Part shown: piece by piece, positions 8,582 to 17,255 of the stretch | Layout of the letters: the number at the start of each line of letters is the position of its first letter | Numbering within the stretch: the stretch's first letter is position 1 | NCBI GenBank assembly: GCA_015075635.1 | Contig: JABTUA010000001.1 | Span: forward strand, 806,001-870,000 | Length of the DNA: 64,000 bases | Origin: Polyangiaceae bacterium | Lineage (GTDB): Bacteria; Myxococcota_A; Polyangia; Polyangiales; Polyangiaceae | Reading direction: 5' to 3' | Position numbers and translations under genes: made by a program | Notes under the pieces: model-generated | The model's input: only the letters and a program-made list of their open reading frames with translations | Databases searched by the model: none | What the model was told of the DNA's origin: nothing

Positions 8582-10474
8582 GTGGCCCGCTTCATCGACG
8601 AGCTCAAGCGCACCCACCACAACGACGCCCTGCGCGCCGCCAACATCGACGAAGAGGTGGTCCTCTTCGGCTGGGTGGACAGCCGCCGGGACCACGGCTC
8701 CCTGATCTTCATCGACCTCCGGGACCGGGAGGGCCTGACCCAGGTCGTGTTCGACCCGGACGCCTCCCAGGAGGCCCACGACCTGGCCGAGCAGGTCCGG
8801 GGCGAGTGGGTGATCGGCATCCGCGGCCGGGTGCGCTCCCGCGGCGAGCAGTTCAGCAAGAAGGAGAACAAGATGGTCTCGGCCACCAACCCGAACCTCG
8901 CCACCGGCGAGATCGAGGTGGTGGTGCTGGAAGCGACCATCTTCAACAAGGCCGAGACGCCGCCCTTCGAGATCACCGACAGCATCGACACACGAGAGGA
9001 GGTGCGGCTGCAGTATCGCTACCTCGACCTCCGGCGCCGGCCGCTCCAACGCTCGCTGCGCATGCGCCACGTCATCAACCAGGCCACGCGCAACTACCTG
9101 TCGAGCCAAGGCTGCCTCGAGATCGAGACGCCCTTCCTGGTCAAGTACACGCCGGGCGGCGCGCGCAATTTCCTGGTGCCTGCGCGGCTGCACCCGGGGA
9201 AGTTCTACGCCCTGGCCGAGAGCCCGCAGATCTTCAAGCAGCTCTTCATGGTCGCGGGCTACGAGCGCTACTTCCAGATCGTGCGCTGCTTCCGCGACGA
9301 GGATCTGCGCCTCGATCGCCAGCTGGAGTTCACGCAGATCGACATCGAGATGAGCTTCGTCAATCAGGACGACGTGTTCTCGCTGGTCGAGGGCCTGGTC
9401 TTCGCCATCTGGCGCGAAGGCCTGGGCGTGGACCTGAAGAAGCTCTACCCGGACGGCCACTTCCCGCGCATGAAGTTCGACGACTCCATGCGCGACTACG
9501 GCAACGACAAGCCGGATCTGCGCTTCGGCATGAAACACGTCGATCTGACCGATCTGGTGATCGAGCACGACGGCGGGGGCGTGCCGTTCTGGCAGCCCAT
9601 CGCCGAGAAGTTCAAGTCCGGCGTCCACCGCCGGGATCTGCCGGCGGAGATCGTCAAGGCCATGGTGGTGCCGGGCGACGCGGGCCTCTCGCGCACCGAG
9701 ACGGACAAGCTGGAACAGCTGGCGAAGAGCATGGGCGCTGCAGGCCTGGCGCGCGCCAAGGTCGCCGCCGACGGCAGCTGGACGCAGTCGCCGTTCTCCA
9801 AGACCATCGACCCGAACCTGCGCGACGCCATCAACTCCCACTGCCGCGCCAAGGAGAACGACCTCATCCTGTTCCAGTTCGGCAAGGCGAGCTTGGTTCA
9901 CACGGTGATGGCGAACCTGCGCGTCCACGTGGCCAAGAAGCTCGGGCTCATCCCGGAGGTCGGCCATGGCGACAAGTGGCAGTTCCTGTGGGTGGTCGAT
10001 CCACCGCTGTTCGAGTGGGACGAGGACGGCAAGCGCTGGGCCGCCGCGCACCACGCCTTCACCCGTCCTCACGACGCGAGCGTGCCGCTGGTCGAGAAGG
10101 ACCCGGGCAAGGTGCTCTGCCACCGTTACGACCTGGTGCTGAACGGCTTCGAGATCGCCGGGGGCAGCATCCGCTTGCACGACCCGGAGGTACAGCGCCG
10201 CGTGTTCGCGGCCCTGGGCATCTCCGACCAGGAGGCCCAGGAGAAGTTCGGCTTCCTGCTCAATGCGCTGCGCTACGGGGCCCCGCCCCACGGCGGCATC
10301 GCCCTGGGCATGGACCGGCTGGCCATGCTGGCCGCCGGCAGCGACAGCATCCGCGACGTGATCGCGTTCCCGAAGACTCAAAAGGGGACAGACGTGATGA
10401 GCGACGCCCCGAACGCGGTCAGCGGAGCTCAGCTGGCCGACCTGCACATCCGGACGGCTACCGAGGGCGCTTAG
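8582..10474 (+). CDS. aspS: Aspartyl-tRNA synthetase, possibly non-discriminating
   Basis: 630 residues from a GTG with GAAAGGA upstream. It charges tRNA-Asp and, if non-discriminating, also tRNA-Asn for GatCAB amidation. The order is an N-terminal OB anticodon-binding domain (FGWVDSRRDHGSLIFIDLRDREG), motif 1, motif 2 (FRDEDLRLDRQLEFTQID), the bacterial insertion domain and motif 3 (GGIALGMDRLAML). The OB loop has His in RRDHG, where E. coli has Leu; His here is a marker of non-discriminating enzymes in Pseudomonas and others. The 113-bp upstream gap holds an inverted repeat (GGCCCAA/TTGGGCC, 8499-8534) that may be a leader hairpin. Confidence 0.97.
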   Translation: MARFIDELKRTHHNDALRAANIDEEVVLFGWVDSRRDHGSLIFIDLRDREGLTQVVFDPDASQEAHDLAEQVRGEWVIGIRGRVRSRGEQFSKKENKMVSATNPNLATGEIEVVVLEATIFNKAETPPFEITDSIDTREEVRLQYRYLDLRRRPLQRSLRMRHVINQATRNYLSSQGCLEIETPFLVKYTPGGARNFLVPARLHPGKFYALAESPQIFKQLFMVAGYERYFQIVRCFRDEDLRLDRQLEFTQIDIEMSFVNQDDVFSLVEGLVFAIWREGLGVDLKKLYPDGHFPRMKFDDSMRDYGNDKPDLRFGMKHVDLTDLVIEHDGGGVPFWQPIAEKFKSGVHRRDLPAEIVKAMVVPGDAGLSRTETDKLEQLAKSMGAAGLARAKVAADGSWTQSPFSKTIDPNLRDAINSHCRAKENDLILFQFGKASLVHTVMANLRVHVAKKLGLIPEVGHGDKWQFLWVVDPPLFEWDEDGKRWAAAHHAFTRPHDASVPLVEKDPGKVLCHRYDLVLNGFEIAGGSIRLHDPEVQRRVFAALGISDQEAQEKFGFLLNALRYGAPPHGGIALGMDRLAMLAAGSDSIRDVIAFPKTQKGTDVMSDAPNAVSGAQLADLHIRTATEGA

Positions 10475-10619
10475 GCTTCTTGGCGGGCTTTGTCCCGGGT
10501 TTTTCCCCCATCACCACCACCCAGCCCGCCCGCTCCAGGGCAGAGAAGACGGGGAGCTCGTCGGGCACGATGGCCGCCGGGCTCTTCCGCGGTTTCCCCT
10601 TCTTGCGCCGTTCCAGCAT
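10458..10619 (-). CDS. Possible small basic protein
   Basis: 53 codons on the strand opposite aspS, ending 17 bp inside its 3' end. The product starts MLERRKKGKPRKSPAAIVPDE and has a short hydrophobic core (LERAGWVVVMG) between Lys-rich tails. A real gene would share its upstream region with the divergent response regulator. I do not recognise it. The unusually Lys-rich composition differs from antisense shadows, which are Arg-rich here, and that is the main argument for it being real. Confidence 0.4.
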   Translation of the reverse strand: MLERRKKGKPRKSPAAIVPDELPVFSALERAGWVVVMGEKPGTKPAKKPKRPR

Positions 10620-10643
10620 GACCCGCCTACAATAGCGCCGCTC

Positions 10644-12041
10644 ATGGGCGCTCGCATCCTCGTCGTCGACGACAGCCCCACGATCCGCAAGGTCGTGGCG
10701 TCGATCCTGACGTCGCAGGAGTACGAGGCGGTCACGGCGGAGGACGGGCAGGACGCCCTCACCAAGCTGAAGGCCGGCGAGCAGGTGGATCTGGTGCTGC
10801 TCGACTTCGTGATGCCGCGCATGAACGGCTACCAGTTCTGCCGCGAGCTCCGCGCGCAGCCCGAGCGGGCCAACGTGCCCGTGGTGCTGATGAGCGCCAA
10901 GGGCGACAAGATCCGCGGCCAGTTCGTGCAGCAGACGGGCGCCATCGACGCCATCACCAAACCCTTCGACGCCCGCGGGCTGATCGCCGTGGTCGAGGGC
11001 GCGCTCAAGAAGCAGGAGGAGGGCCGCGCGCCGCCGGTCCCCGAGGCCGGCGCGATGCTGGACGACGAGACCATCGCGGAGGCGATGGCGCCGAGCCAGG
11101 TCGTGCCGAGCGACGATCCGGCGCTGCGCCGCGTGCAGACGGCGATGGAGTTCTCGGCGGCGCTGGTCAAGCTGGTGACGCCGGAGCTGGGGAAGGTCTC
11201 GGGCATCCCGGCGAAGGCGCTGAAGAAGCTCGGCGAGGCCGTGCAGCGCGCCGTCACGCCGGAGAGCATGGGCTCGCTCACCAGCCTGCTCCGCGCGCTG
11301 GATTTCGGGGAGAACACCCAGGAGGTGCTGGCCGGCGACGTCTCGGTGATCTCCATCGCGGAGATCCTGCAGCTGCTCCATTTGCAGCATCAGACCGGCG
11401 CTCTGGTGATCTCCAATCGCAAGAGCGAGATCACGCTGTTCGTGCGCGAGGGCAACATCGACTTCGCGCGCTCGCGCGGCGTGCGCGACGAGTTCCTGCT
11501 CGGTCGCTACCTGGTCGAGTCTCAGGCCATCAGCCGCGAGGATCTCGACACCGTGCTGGGCCAGCGCTCCGGCTCGCGGCGGCTGCTCGGCGACGTGCTC
11601 AAGGAGCTCGGCCTGGTGGAGCCCGAGGCCATCACCCACGCCGTCACGCGCCAAGCCTCCGAGCTGGTCTACGAAGTGGTGCGCTGGAAGACCGGTCGCT
11701 TCACCTTCACCGTAGGCATCCCGCCGGAGGTCTCCACGGTGAGGCTCGGCCTCTCGACCAGCGCGCTGGTGATGGAGGGCTTCCGGCGCGTGGACGAGTG
11801 GCGCTTGATCGAGGGCACCTTCGACTTCGAGGAGGTGATCGCGCGGGACGAAGGCGCCATCGAGCGCGTCGGCGACGAGTCCAAGCTCACCAAGCGCGAG
11901 CTGGCCGTGCTGGAGGCGGTCGACGGTCAGCGCACCGTGCGCGAAATCGTGGATTTCATGGAGGGCAGCTCGTTCGAGGTCTGCAAGATCATCTACCAGT
12001 TCCTGAACTCGCGACTGGTCCGACGCCGGAGCGCGGCCTGA
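10644..12041 (+). CDS. Response regulator with PATAN (DUF4388) output domain
   Basis: 465 residues. An N-terminal receiver domain (1-125) has the acidic pair D9/D10, phospho-acceptor D54 (VLLDFVMPRM), a Ser in place of the usual Thr (LMSAKGD) and K106 (ITKPF). A region of about 95 residues leads to a PATAN/DUF4388 domain from about 225 (GDVSVISIAEILQLLHLQHQTGALVIS...FVREGNIDFARS), and the C-terminal third repeats similar helical segments. PATAN regulators act through protein-protein contacts, as in pilus or motility control, not by binding DNA. It opens the chemosensory operon and its TGA overlaps the next ATG. Confidence 0.9.
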   Translation: MGARILVVDDSPTIRKVVASILTSQEYEAVTAEDGQDALTKLKAGEQVDLVLLDFVMPRMNGYQFCRELRAQPERANVPVVLMSAKGDKIRGQFVQQTGAIDAITKPFDARGLIAVVEGALKKQEEGRAPPVPEAGAMLDDETIAEAMAPSQVVPSDDPALRRVQTAMEFSAALVKLVTPELGKVSGIPAKALKKLGEAVQRAVTPESMGSLTSLLRALDFGENTQEVLAGDVSVISIAEILQLLHLQHQTGALVISNRKSEITLFVREGNIDFARSRGVRDEFLLGRYLVESQAISREDLDTVLGQRSGSRRLLGDVLKELGLVEPEAITHAVTRQASELVYEVVRWKTGRFTFTVGIPPEVSTVRLGLSTSALVMEGFRRVDEWRLIEGTFDFEEVIARDEGAIERVGDESKLTKRELAVLEAVDGQRTVREIVDFMEGSSFEVCKIIYQFLNSRLVRRRSAA

Positions 12042-12391
12042 TGCCCGGGGGCGCGGGGCTCGTGCTCTCGGTGCGCGGCGAGCCGCGCTTCCTGCCGGCG
12101 CTCCTCGTGCACAGCGTGCAGGCGTGTCCGCGCCTCTCCGCCGTGCCCGGCAGCCCGCTCGGCATGGCCTGGGTCGCCGGCAAGGTGATCCCGGTCGCGC
12201 GCATCGGCGACACCGGCTCGCACCTGGTGGTGTGTTTGGCCGCCGGCGAGGTCGTCGGGCTCGCCGGGGTCGAGGTCGAGAAGACCGGGTTCTTCGAACC
12301 CAGCGGCGACGGCGTGTCCTGCGACGGGCGGACCGTGAAGCCGCTGGACGTGGCGCGAGAGCTCGAGCGCGCGGCGAGCGAGGACGCTTGA
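12041..12391 (+). CDS. CheW-like adaptor protein
   Basis: 116 residues, shorter than usual CheW (about 150-170). The start ATG overlaps the preceding stop (TGATG). The beta-strand pattern LVLSVRGEPRFLPALLVHSVQACPRLSAVPGSP...WVAGKVIPVARI matches the first half of a CheW domain, where adaptor strands contact CheA and the receptor. It should bridge the MCP-like protein and the CheA kinase encoded just downstream. The small size suggests a trimmed, dedicated adaptor. The family call rests on strand pattern and context rather than a strong motif. Confidence 0.65.
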   Translation: MPGGAGLVLSVRGEPRFLPALLVHSVQACPRLSAVPGSPLGMAWVAGKVIPVARIGDTGSHLVVCLAAGEVVGLAGVEVEKTGFFEPSGDGVSCDGRTVKPLDVARELERAASEDA

Positions 12392-13164
12392 GCCGGGCGC
12401 TGCGCTTCCTGGACGCGCTGCGCGAGAGCCTGGGCGGCGCGCCTCGGGAGGAGCGCTCGACCAGCGTGGACGATGCGCTGTTGTTCCGGGCCTTCGCCAG
12501 CGCAGAGCGCGCGGCCGAGAACGCGCTCGCTGCCAGCCAAGCCGCCGGCGCCAGCTCCGCGCAACAACGCGGCGCGCTCGAGGCGGCGGTGGACGCGGTG
12601 AAGACGCTGTTTTCCCGGGCGCGCGAGGCCCGCGCCAGCCTTGCGCTGGCCCGCGAAGCGCTCGAACAGATCCGACTCACGGCGCTGAACGCCGGCCTCG
12701 AAGGCGCGCGCCTGGGTGACCCGGCGGGAAAGCCTCTTGTGCTCGTCGCCGAGGACGTGCGCGCACAGGCGCTCCGCGCGAGCTCCGCGCTCGACCTGCA
12801 CCTGGCCGCGCTGGACCAGATGGACAAGGACCGCGAGAAGCTGCGCGGTGACGTCGATGGCGCTTCGCAGCGCACCGCCGAGGTGGCGCGGGACCTGCTC
12901 CAGACTCAGGCGGCCCAGCGCGACGTCTCGACGGCGCTCGCCGACGTCGCCGAGCACATGAAACAAGTCACACGCACCGATCCGGAGACGGCTCGGCTGG
13001 TCGCCGACGCGGCCGACCACGCCCGCGCGTTGATGAGCGCGCTGACCTCGCTCGGCGCCCGACCGCACCAGGCGTCGCTGCTCGGTTCGCTCGGCCCGAC
13101 CCTCGGTCCCCTGGTGAAGCTCCTCCGCGAGCAATACCGCGGTGAGCCGGGCGGCGAGCCGTGA
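12388..13164 (+). CDS. Soluble MCP-like signalling protein
   Basis: 258 residues, read from a TTG whose bases overlap the preceding stop (TTGA). It is almost entirely Ala-rich helix, with no membrane segment and no recognisable sensor domain. The segment IRLTALNAGLEGARLGDPAGKPLVLVAEDVRAQALRAS matches the highly conserved tip of methyl-accepting chemotaxis proteins (canonically TNLLALNAAIEAARAGE...FAVVAEEVR). It therefore looks like a cytosolic receptor hairpin that docks CheA and CheW, with the input coming from another protein or from its N-terminal helices. No CheR or CheB is present nearby, so methylation-based adaptation is unsupported. Confidence 0.75.
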   Translation: MSRALRFLDALRESLGGAPREERSTSVDDALLFRAFASAERAAENALAASQAAGASSAQQRGALEAAVDAVKTLFSRAREARASLALAREALEQIRLTALNAGLEGARLGDPAGKPLVLVAEDVRAQALRASSALDLHLAALDQMDKDREKLRGDVDGASQRTAEVARDLLQTQAAQRDVSTALADVAEHMKQVTRTDPETARLVADAADHARALMSALTSLGARPHQASLLGSLGPTLGPLVKLLREQYRGEPGGEP

Positions 13165-15080
13165 CCCAGAGCGAGCTCGACGCGCTCCTCGCCGAAGAGA
13201 TCGCCCGGCGCTTGCCCGTCCTCGGCAGCGGTGAGCTCGGCGAGATGCGCGCAGCGCTCCACACCCTGAAGGGCTCCTCCGCGATGGCGGGGCACGCCGA
13301 CCTGTCGCTGGTGATCGCGCAGCTCTCCAGCCGGCTGCGCCGAGGCGACGCCGCTGCGGCGCGCGACGCCGCGCGTCTGCTCGCCGACGCGCTCGATCGC
13401 CTGCGGAGCGGCAAGCCGACCTTCGACACGCGCTGGCCCGAGCCGCCGCCGGGCCTCGCTCCCTCGGAGATCGAGCCGAGCTATCGCTCGGAGTACCTGG
13501 CCGCAGTCCGCGAGCGCATCGGAGAGCTGGACGGCGCGGACACCGCGGCCATCGTCCGCGCCATTCACTCCATCAAGGGCACGGCGGCGGCCGTGGGTGA
13601 CGACCTGACCGCTTGGTACTGCCACGGGCTCGAAGCGGCGCTGAAGACCGAGGGCTTCGACTGGGGCAGCCTGCCGCGCCACGCGAGCCTCCTGGTTTCG
13701 CTGGTGGAGGACGGCACGAGCGCCCTCGAGACGCTGCGCGCGCGCGGCCGGCCCCGCTCGGTGATGCCAGCCTCGACGCGCCGTCCCTCGCTCCCCGCGG
13801 AGGAGGACACCGGCGAGCACACCGTGCGCGTGCAAGGCGTCTCGCTCGAGCGCGTGCTCGAGCGCATCGAGCTGATCCGCTTGGCGCACGACGAGGTCAG
13901 CGGCTCGGCGGCGGTGGCGGAGCGCGAGGTAGTGCGCCTGCGGGAGCTGCGCGTGGCCCTCGCCGAGGCGCTGCGCTTGCTCGGTCCGCCGCGCCCCTGG
14001 GGCCCGCCCGCCAAGGCCCTCGACACCATCGGCGCCGTTGCCCGCGCGCTGGCGCAGACCGCCGACGATCTGGAGCACGGCGGCGCGCTGGGCCGGAAGG
14101 GCGCCGACCGGCTGAAGAGCGCGGCCGCGGACGTGCGCCGCGAGATCGCGCTGGTGCGCCGCACCACGCTCTCGGCGACCTTGGCCAGGATCGGCGCGGC
14201 GGCGGAGCGCTTGGCCGAGCGCGAGGGCCGCGACGTCCGCGTGCTGGTCAGCGCCAGCGACGCCCCCGTGGAGCGCGAGGTCGCGGAGCGCCTGGTCGAT
14301 CCGCTGATGCAGCTCGCGCGGAACGCCTTGGCCCACGGCATCGAACCACCCGAGGAACGTAAGGCGCGCGGCAAGCCGCCGACGGGGTGCTTGAGTCTGT
14401 CGGGCGAGCGCGCGGGAGACTGGCTGCGCATCGTGTGCGAGGACGACGGGCGCGGCGTGGACATCGAGTCGGTGCGTCGCTCCGCGGTCGAGCGCGGCTC
14501 GATCAGCGCCGAGGCCGCGCGAGCCGCGAGCGACGACGAGCTGCTCGCGCTCTTGTTCGTGCCCGGGCTCACCACCAAACGCGAAGCGGACCTCTTGGCG
14601 GGCCGCGGCCTCGGCCTCGATCTCGCGCTGAACACCGTGCGCCGCCTCGGCGGCAGCATCCAGCTCGAGCGCCGGCCGGGCAGCGGCCTCCGCGCCACGC
14701 TGGAGCTGCCGAGCGAGCGCTGGACCACGGAGGTGCTCTGGCTTCGGGCCGGCAGCTGGGAGCTCGCGCTGCCCGTCAGCTTCACCGGGCGCCTCGCGCC
14801 AGCCTCCGCCGACAAGCCGCCCGTCCCGCTCCTGATCTGCCTGGGGGAGACACCCGCCACGCCGCCCGGGCTCTCGCTCGAGCTCTCGCTGCGTGGCATC
14901 CCGACCGTGAGCGTGGGCGTGGACGCCGTCGGTGAGGTCGAGGAGTGCAACCTGCGACCGCTGCCCGCGCTGCTCTCGCAGAGCGGACCCTTCAGCGGCG
15001 CCATCTTGCGGGGCGACGGCTCGCTCCTGCTGGCGCTGGACGCCGCGCTCCTGGCCGTACGCGCGTGGGCCCTCGCATGA
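13161..15080 (+). CDS. CheA-type histidine kinase with two Hpt domains
   Basis: 639 residues from a GTG overlapping the previous stop. Hpt domain 1 has phospho-acceptor His34 (HTLKGSS) and Hpt domain 2 has His136 (HSIKGTAAAVG). A dimerisation helix pair begins near residue 220. The ATPase domain has an N box (LMQLARNALAHGIEPPEERKARGKP), a G1 box (EDDGRGVD) and a G2 box (LAGRGLGLDLALNTVRRLGG). A CheW-like P5 domain closes the protein (TEVLWLRAGSWELALPV). No receiver domain is fused, so the first gene of the operon, a stand-alone regulator, is the likely phosphate target. Its stop overlaps the next ATG. Confidence 0.93.
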   Translation: MTQSELDALLAEEIARRLPVLGSGELGEMRAALHTLKGSSAMAGHADLSLVIAQLSSRLRRGDAAAARDAARLLADALDRLRSGKPTFDTRWPEPPPGLAPSEIEPSYRSEYLAAVRERIGELDGADTAAIVRAIHSIKGTAAAVGDDLTAWYCHGLEAALKTEGFDWGSLPRHASLLVSLVEDGTSALETLRARGRPRSVMPASTRRPSLPAEEDTGEHTVRVQGVSLERVLERIELIRLAHDEVSGSAAVAEREVVRLRELRVALAEALRLLGPPRPWGPPAKALDTIGAVARALAQTADDLEHGGALGRKGADRLKSAAADVRREIALVRRTTLSATLARIGAAAERLAEREGRDVRVLVSASDAPVEREVAERLVDPLMQLARNALAHGIEPPEERKARGKPPTGCLSLSGERAGDWLRIVCEDDGRGVDIESVRRSAVERGSISAEAARAASDDELLALLFVPGLTTKREADLLAGRGLGLDLALNTVRRLGGSIQLERRPGSGLRATLELPSERWTTEVLWLRAGSWELALPVSFTGRLAPASADKPPVPLLICLGETPATPPGLSLELSLRGIPTVSVGVDAVGEVEECNLRPLPALLSQSGPFSGAILRGDGSLLLALDAALLAVRAWALA

Positions 15081-15556
15081 TCGTCGAGCCGATGGCGCCT
15101 GGCGATCGCGAGCGCGTCGCGCTGATCGCGCAGCTCGCGCACCAGGACATCGACCTGGACGCGGAGGCCGCGCGGGCCTGGGGACGCCTCAGCGTGGCGC
15201 GCGAGACCCCCGGCGGCGATGCCGTCGGTCTGCTGCTGGTCTGGCTGGTGAGCGACGAGCTGCACGTGATCAACGTCGCGACCCACCCGGATTTTCGCCG
15301 GCGCGGCGTGGCGCGAGCGCTGCTCGGCGCCGAGCTCGCATTAGCCGCGCGCGATCAGCTGCGTCTCGTGCTACTGGAGGTGCGCCGCTCGAACCGGGCG
15401 GCCATCCAACTGTACCGCTCGCTCGGCTTCTCGACGCTGGCGGTCCGGAAGGCCTACTACGCGGACAACGGCGAGGACGCCATCGAGATGCTACTCTCCA
15501 TCGATCCCCAGAGCGGTCGCTTCTTGCCCGGCACGGACGAGGTGGAGCTCGACTGA
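15077..15556 (+). CDS. rimI: GNAT acetyltransferase, RimI-like
   Basis: 159 residues, starting inside the cheA stop codon (ATGA). The acetyl-CoA loop is HPDFRRRGVARALL (R/Q-x-x-G-x-G/A signature), preceded by the strand ELHVINVAT and followed by LVLLEVRRSNRAAIQLYRSLGF and the YYADNGEDAIEM ending. These features are characteristic of RimI, which acetylates the N-terminal Ala of ribosomal protein S18. Other small-protein targets are possible. Its placement between a chemosensory kinase and pyrimidine genes looks like housekeeping read-through from the operon. Confidence 0.8.
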   Translation: MIVEPMAPGDRERVALIAQLAHQDIDLDAEAARAWGRLSVARETPGGDAVGLLLVWLVSDELHVINVATHPDFRRRGVARALLGAELALAARDQLRLVLLEVRRSNRAAIQLYRSLGFSTLAVRKAYYADNGEDAIEMLLSIDPQSGRFLPGTDEVELD

Positions 15557-15557
15557 G

Positions 15558-16346
15558 ATGGAAGCCTCGACCCTCCCGCGCCGCGCGCAGCTCGTCGCGC
15601 CCTTGCTCCGCCGCGAGAGCATGGGCGCCGCCTACCACGTGCTCACCTTCGACGTCGGCAAGGACCAAGGCGCGCTGCCGGGTCAATTCGTGATGGTGCG
15701 CGGCGCCGAGTGGGGCGACGCGCCGCTCTTGCCGCGACCCATGAGCTACCTGACCGGGGGCGCCACGCCGTCGATCTTGATCAAGGTGGTGGGCGAGGGG
15801 ACCACGCGCATGGCCCGGGCCGAGCCCGGCGAGCCCTTCGCGCTGCTCGGCCCGCTGGGCGTGCCGTGGCGCGCGCCCAGCGCGGGCCGCCGCCCCGTCC
15901 TGGTCGCCGGTGGGGTGGGGGTCGCGCCGCTCCTGTTCCTGGGCCGCGCGCTCCGCGCCGCCGGCCTGCTTCCCGTGGCCGTCTACGGCGCCCGGACCAA
16001 GAAGGATCTGCCGCTCGACGACGAGCTCGCGGCGCTCGCGGAGCTGCACGTCACCACCGAGGACGGCTCACGAGGCGTCAAAGGGCGCGTCACCGACGTG
16101 CTCGAGCGGCTGCTCGGCGAAGACACCGAGGTCTTCACCTGCGGTCCCGATCGCATGATGGCCGCCGTCGCCGACATCTGCGCGCGCCGCGACGTGCCCT
16201 GCGAGGTCTCGGTGGAGACGCCGATGGCGTGCGGCTACGGCGTGTGCCTGGGCTGCCCGCTGCCAGCGCGTGGCGGCGGCTACGTCTACGCTTGTACGCA
16301 AGGGCCCTGCATCGACGCGCGCCGCATCGACTGGAGTCGCGCATGA
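15558..16346 (+). CDS. pyrK: Dihydroorotate dehydrogenase electron transfer subunit
   Basis: 262 residues. It carries electrons from dihydroorotate oxidation in PyrD to NAD+. The FAD-binding barrel is seen in PGQFVMVRG and LLPRPMSYL, the NAD-binding half in VLVAGGVGVAPLLFLGRAL and VFTCGPDRMM, and the [2Fe-2S] cysteines near the end in ETPMACGYGVCLGCPLP and ACTQGPCID. It starts 1 bp after rimI and its stop overlaps the pyrD start (ATGA), so the PyrDK pair is translationally coupled. Confidence 0.95.
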   Translation: MEASTLPRRAQLVAPLLRRESMGAAYHVLTFDVGKDQGALPGQFVMVRGAEWGDAPLLPRPMSYLTGGATPSILIKVVGEGTTRMARAEPGEPFALLGPLGVPWRAPSAGRRPVLVAGGVGVAPLLFLGRALRAAGLLPVAVYGARTKKDLPLDDELAALAELHVTTEDGSRGVKGRVTDVLERLLGEDTEVFTCGPDRMMAAVADICARRDVPCEVSVETPMACGYGVCLGCPLPARGGGYVYACTQGPCIDARRIDWSRA

Positions 16347-17251
16347 GCCGCCTCGCGGTGAAGATCGGCTCGCTCGCGCTGAAGAACCCGGTGCTCACTG
16401 CCTCGGGCACCTTCGGCTACGGGCTCGAGTACGACGATTTCTTCGACGTCGCCGAGCTCGGCGGCATCTGCACCAAGGGCCTGAGCCTGGAGCCTCGGGC
16501 CGGCAATCCGCCGGAGCGCATCTGCGAGACCCCAGCCAGCATGCTGAACGCCATCGGCCTCGCCAACGTCGGCGTCGAGGCGTTCTGCCGCGACAAGCTG
16601 CCGACGCTGCGCGAGCGTGGCGTCACGGTGGTCGCGAACATCTTCGCCAGCAGCACCGAAGACTTCGTCGCCATCGCGGAGCGCCTGGACCGCGAAGCGG
16701 GCGTGCATGCGCTGGAGCTGAACGTGTCGTGTCCGAACGTGTCCCACGGCGGCATCGAGTTCGGCAAGGATCCGCGCCTGGCGGCCCAGGTGACGGCCGC
16801 GGTGCGCAAGGCCTCGAAGCTGCCGCTCTGGGTGAAGATGAGCCCGGAGGCCGGCGACATCGTCGCCGTGGCCAAGGCCTGCGAGGACTCCGGCGCCGAC
16901 GCCATCACGGCCATCAACACCATCCGGGGCATGACCATCGACGTGGACGCGGAGCGGCAGCGCCTGGCCAACCGCACCGGGGGTTTCAGCGGTCCGGCGC
17001 TCCGGCCCATCGCGCTGCGCATCGTCTGGGATCTGGCCGGCGCGGTCTCGATCCCGATCATCGGCATCGGCGGCATCTCCACCTGGCGCGACGCCGTGGA
17101 GTTCTTGCTGGCGGGCGCCAGCGCCATCCAGGTCGGCACCGCCAGCTTCGCCGATCCCTGCGCTGCCAAGAAGGTGCTGGACGGCATCACCGCGCACTGC
17201 GAGGCGCGGGGCACGACCGTGGCCGAGCTGGTCGGCCGCGCGCGGAGGTGA
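16343..17251 (+). CDS. pyrD: Dihydroorotate dehydrogenase, class 1B catalytic subunit
   Basis: 302 residues. It oxidises dihydroorotate to orotate, the fourth step of pyrimidine synthesis, in the cytosol. The N-terminal LKNPVLTASGTFGYG, the active-site Cys in LELNVSCPNVSHGG, and the FMN phosphate loops IIGIGGISTWRDAVEFLLAGASAIQVGTA identify class 1B. The Cys base and the adjacent pyrK both distinguish it from the quinone-linked class 2. The start overlaps pyrK's stop. pyrH is elsewhere in the window (38.8 kb), so the pathway is not clustered. Confidence 0.96.
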   Translation: MSRLAVKIGSLALKNPVLTASGTFGYGLEYDDFFDVAELGGICTKGLSLEPRAGNPPERICETPASMLNAIGLANVGVEAFCRDKLPTLRERGVTVVANIFASSTEDFVAIAERLDREAGVHALELNVSCPNVSHGGIEFGKDPRLAAQVTAAVRKASKLPLWVKMSPEAGDIVAVAKACEDSGADAITAINTIRGMTIDVDAERQRLANRTGGFSGPALRPIALRIVWDLAGAVSIPIIGIGGISTWRDAVEFLLAGASAIQVGTASFADPCAAKKVLDGITAHCEARGTTVAELVGRARR

Positions 17252-17255
17252 GCCC

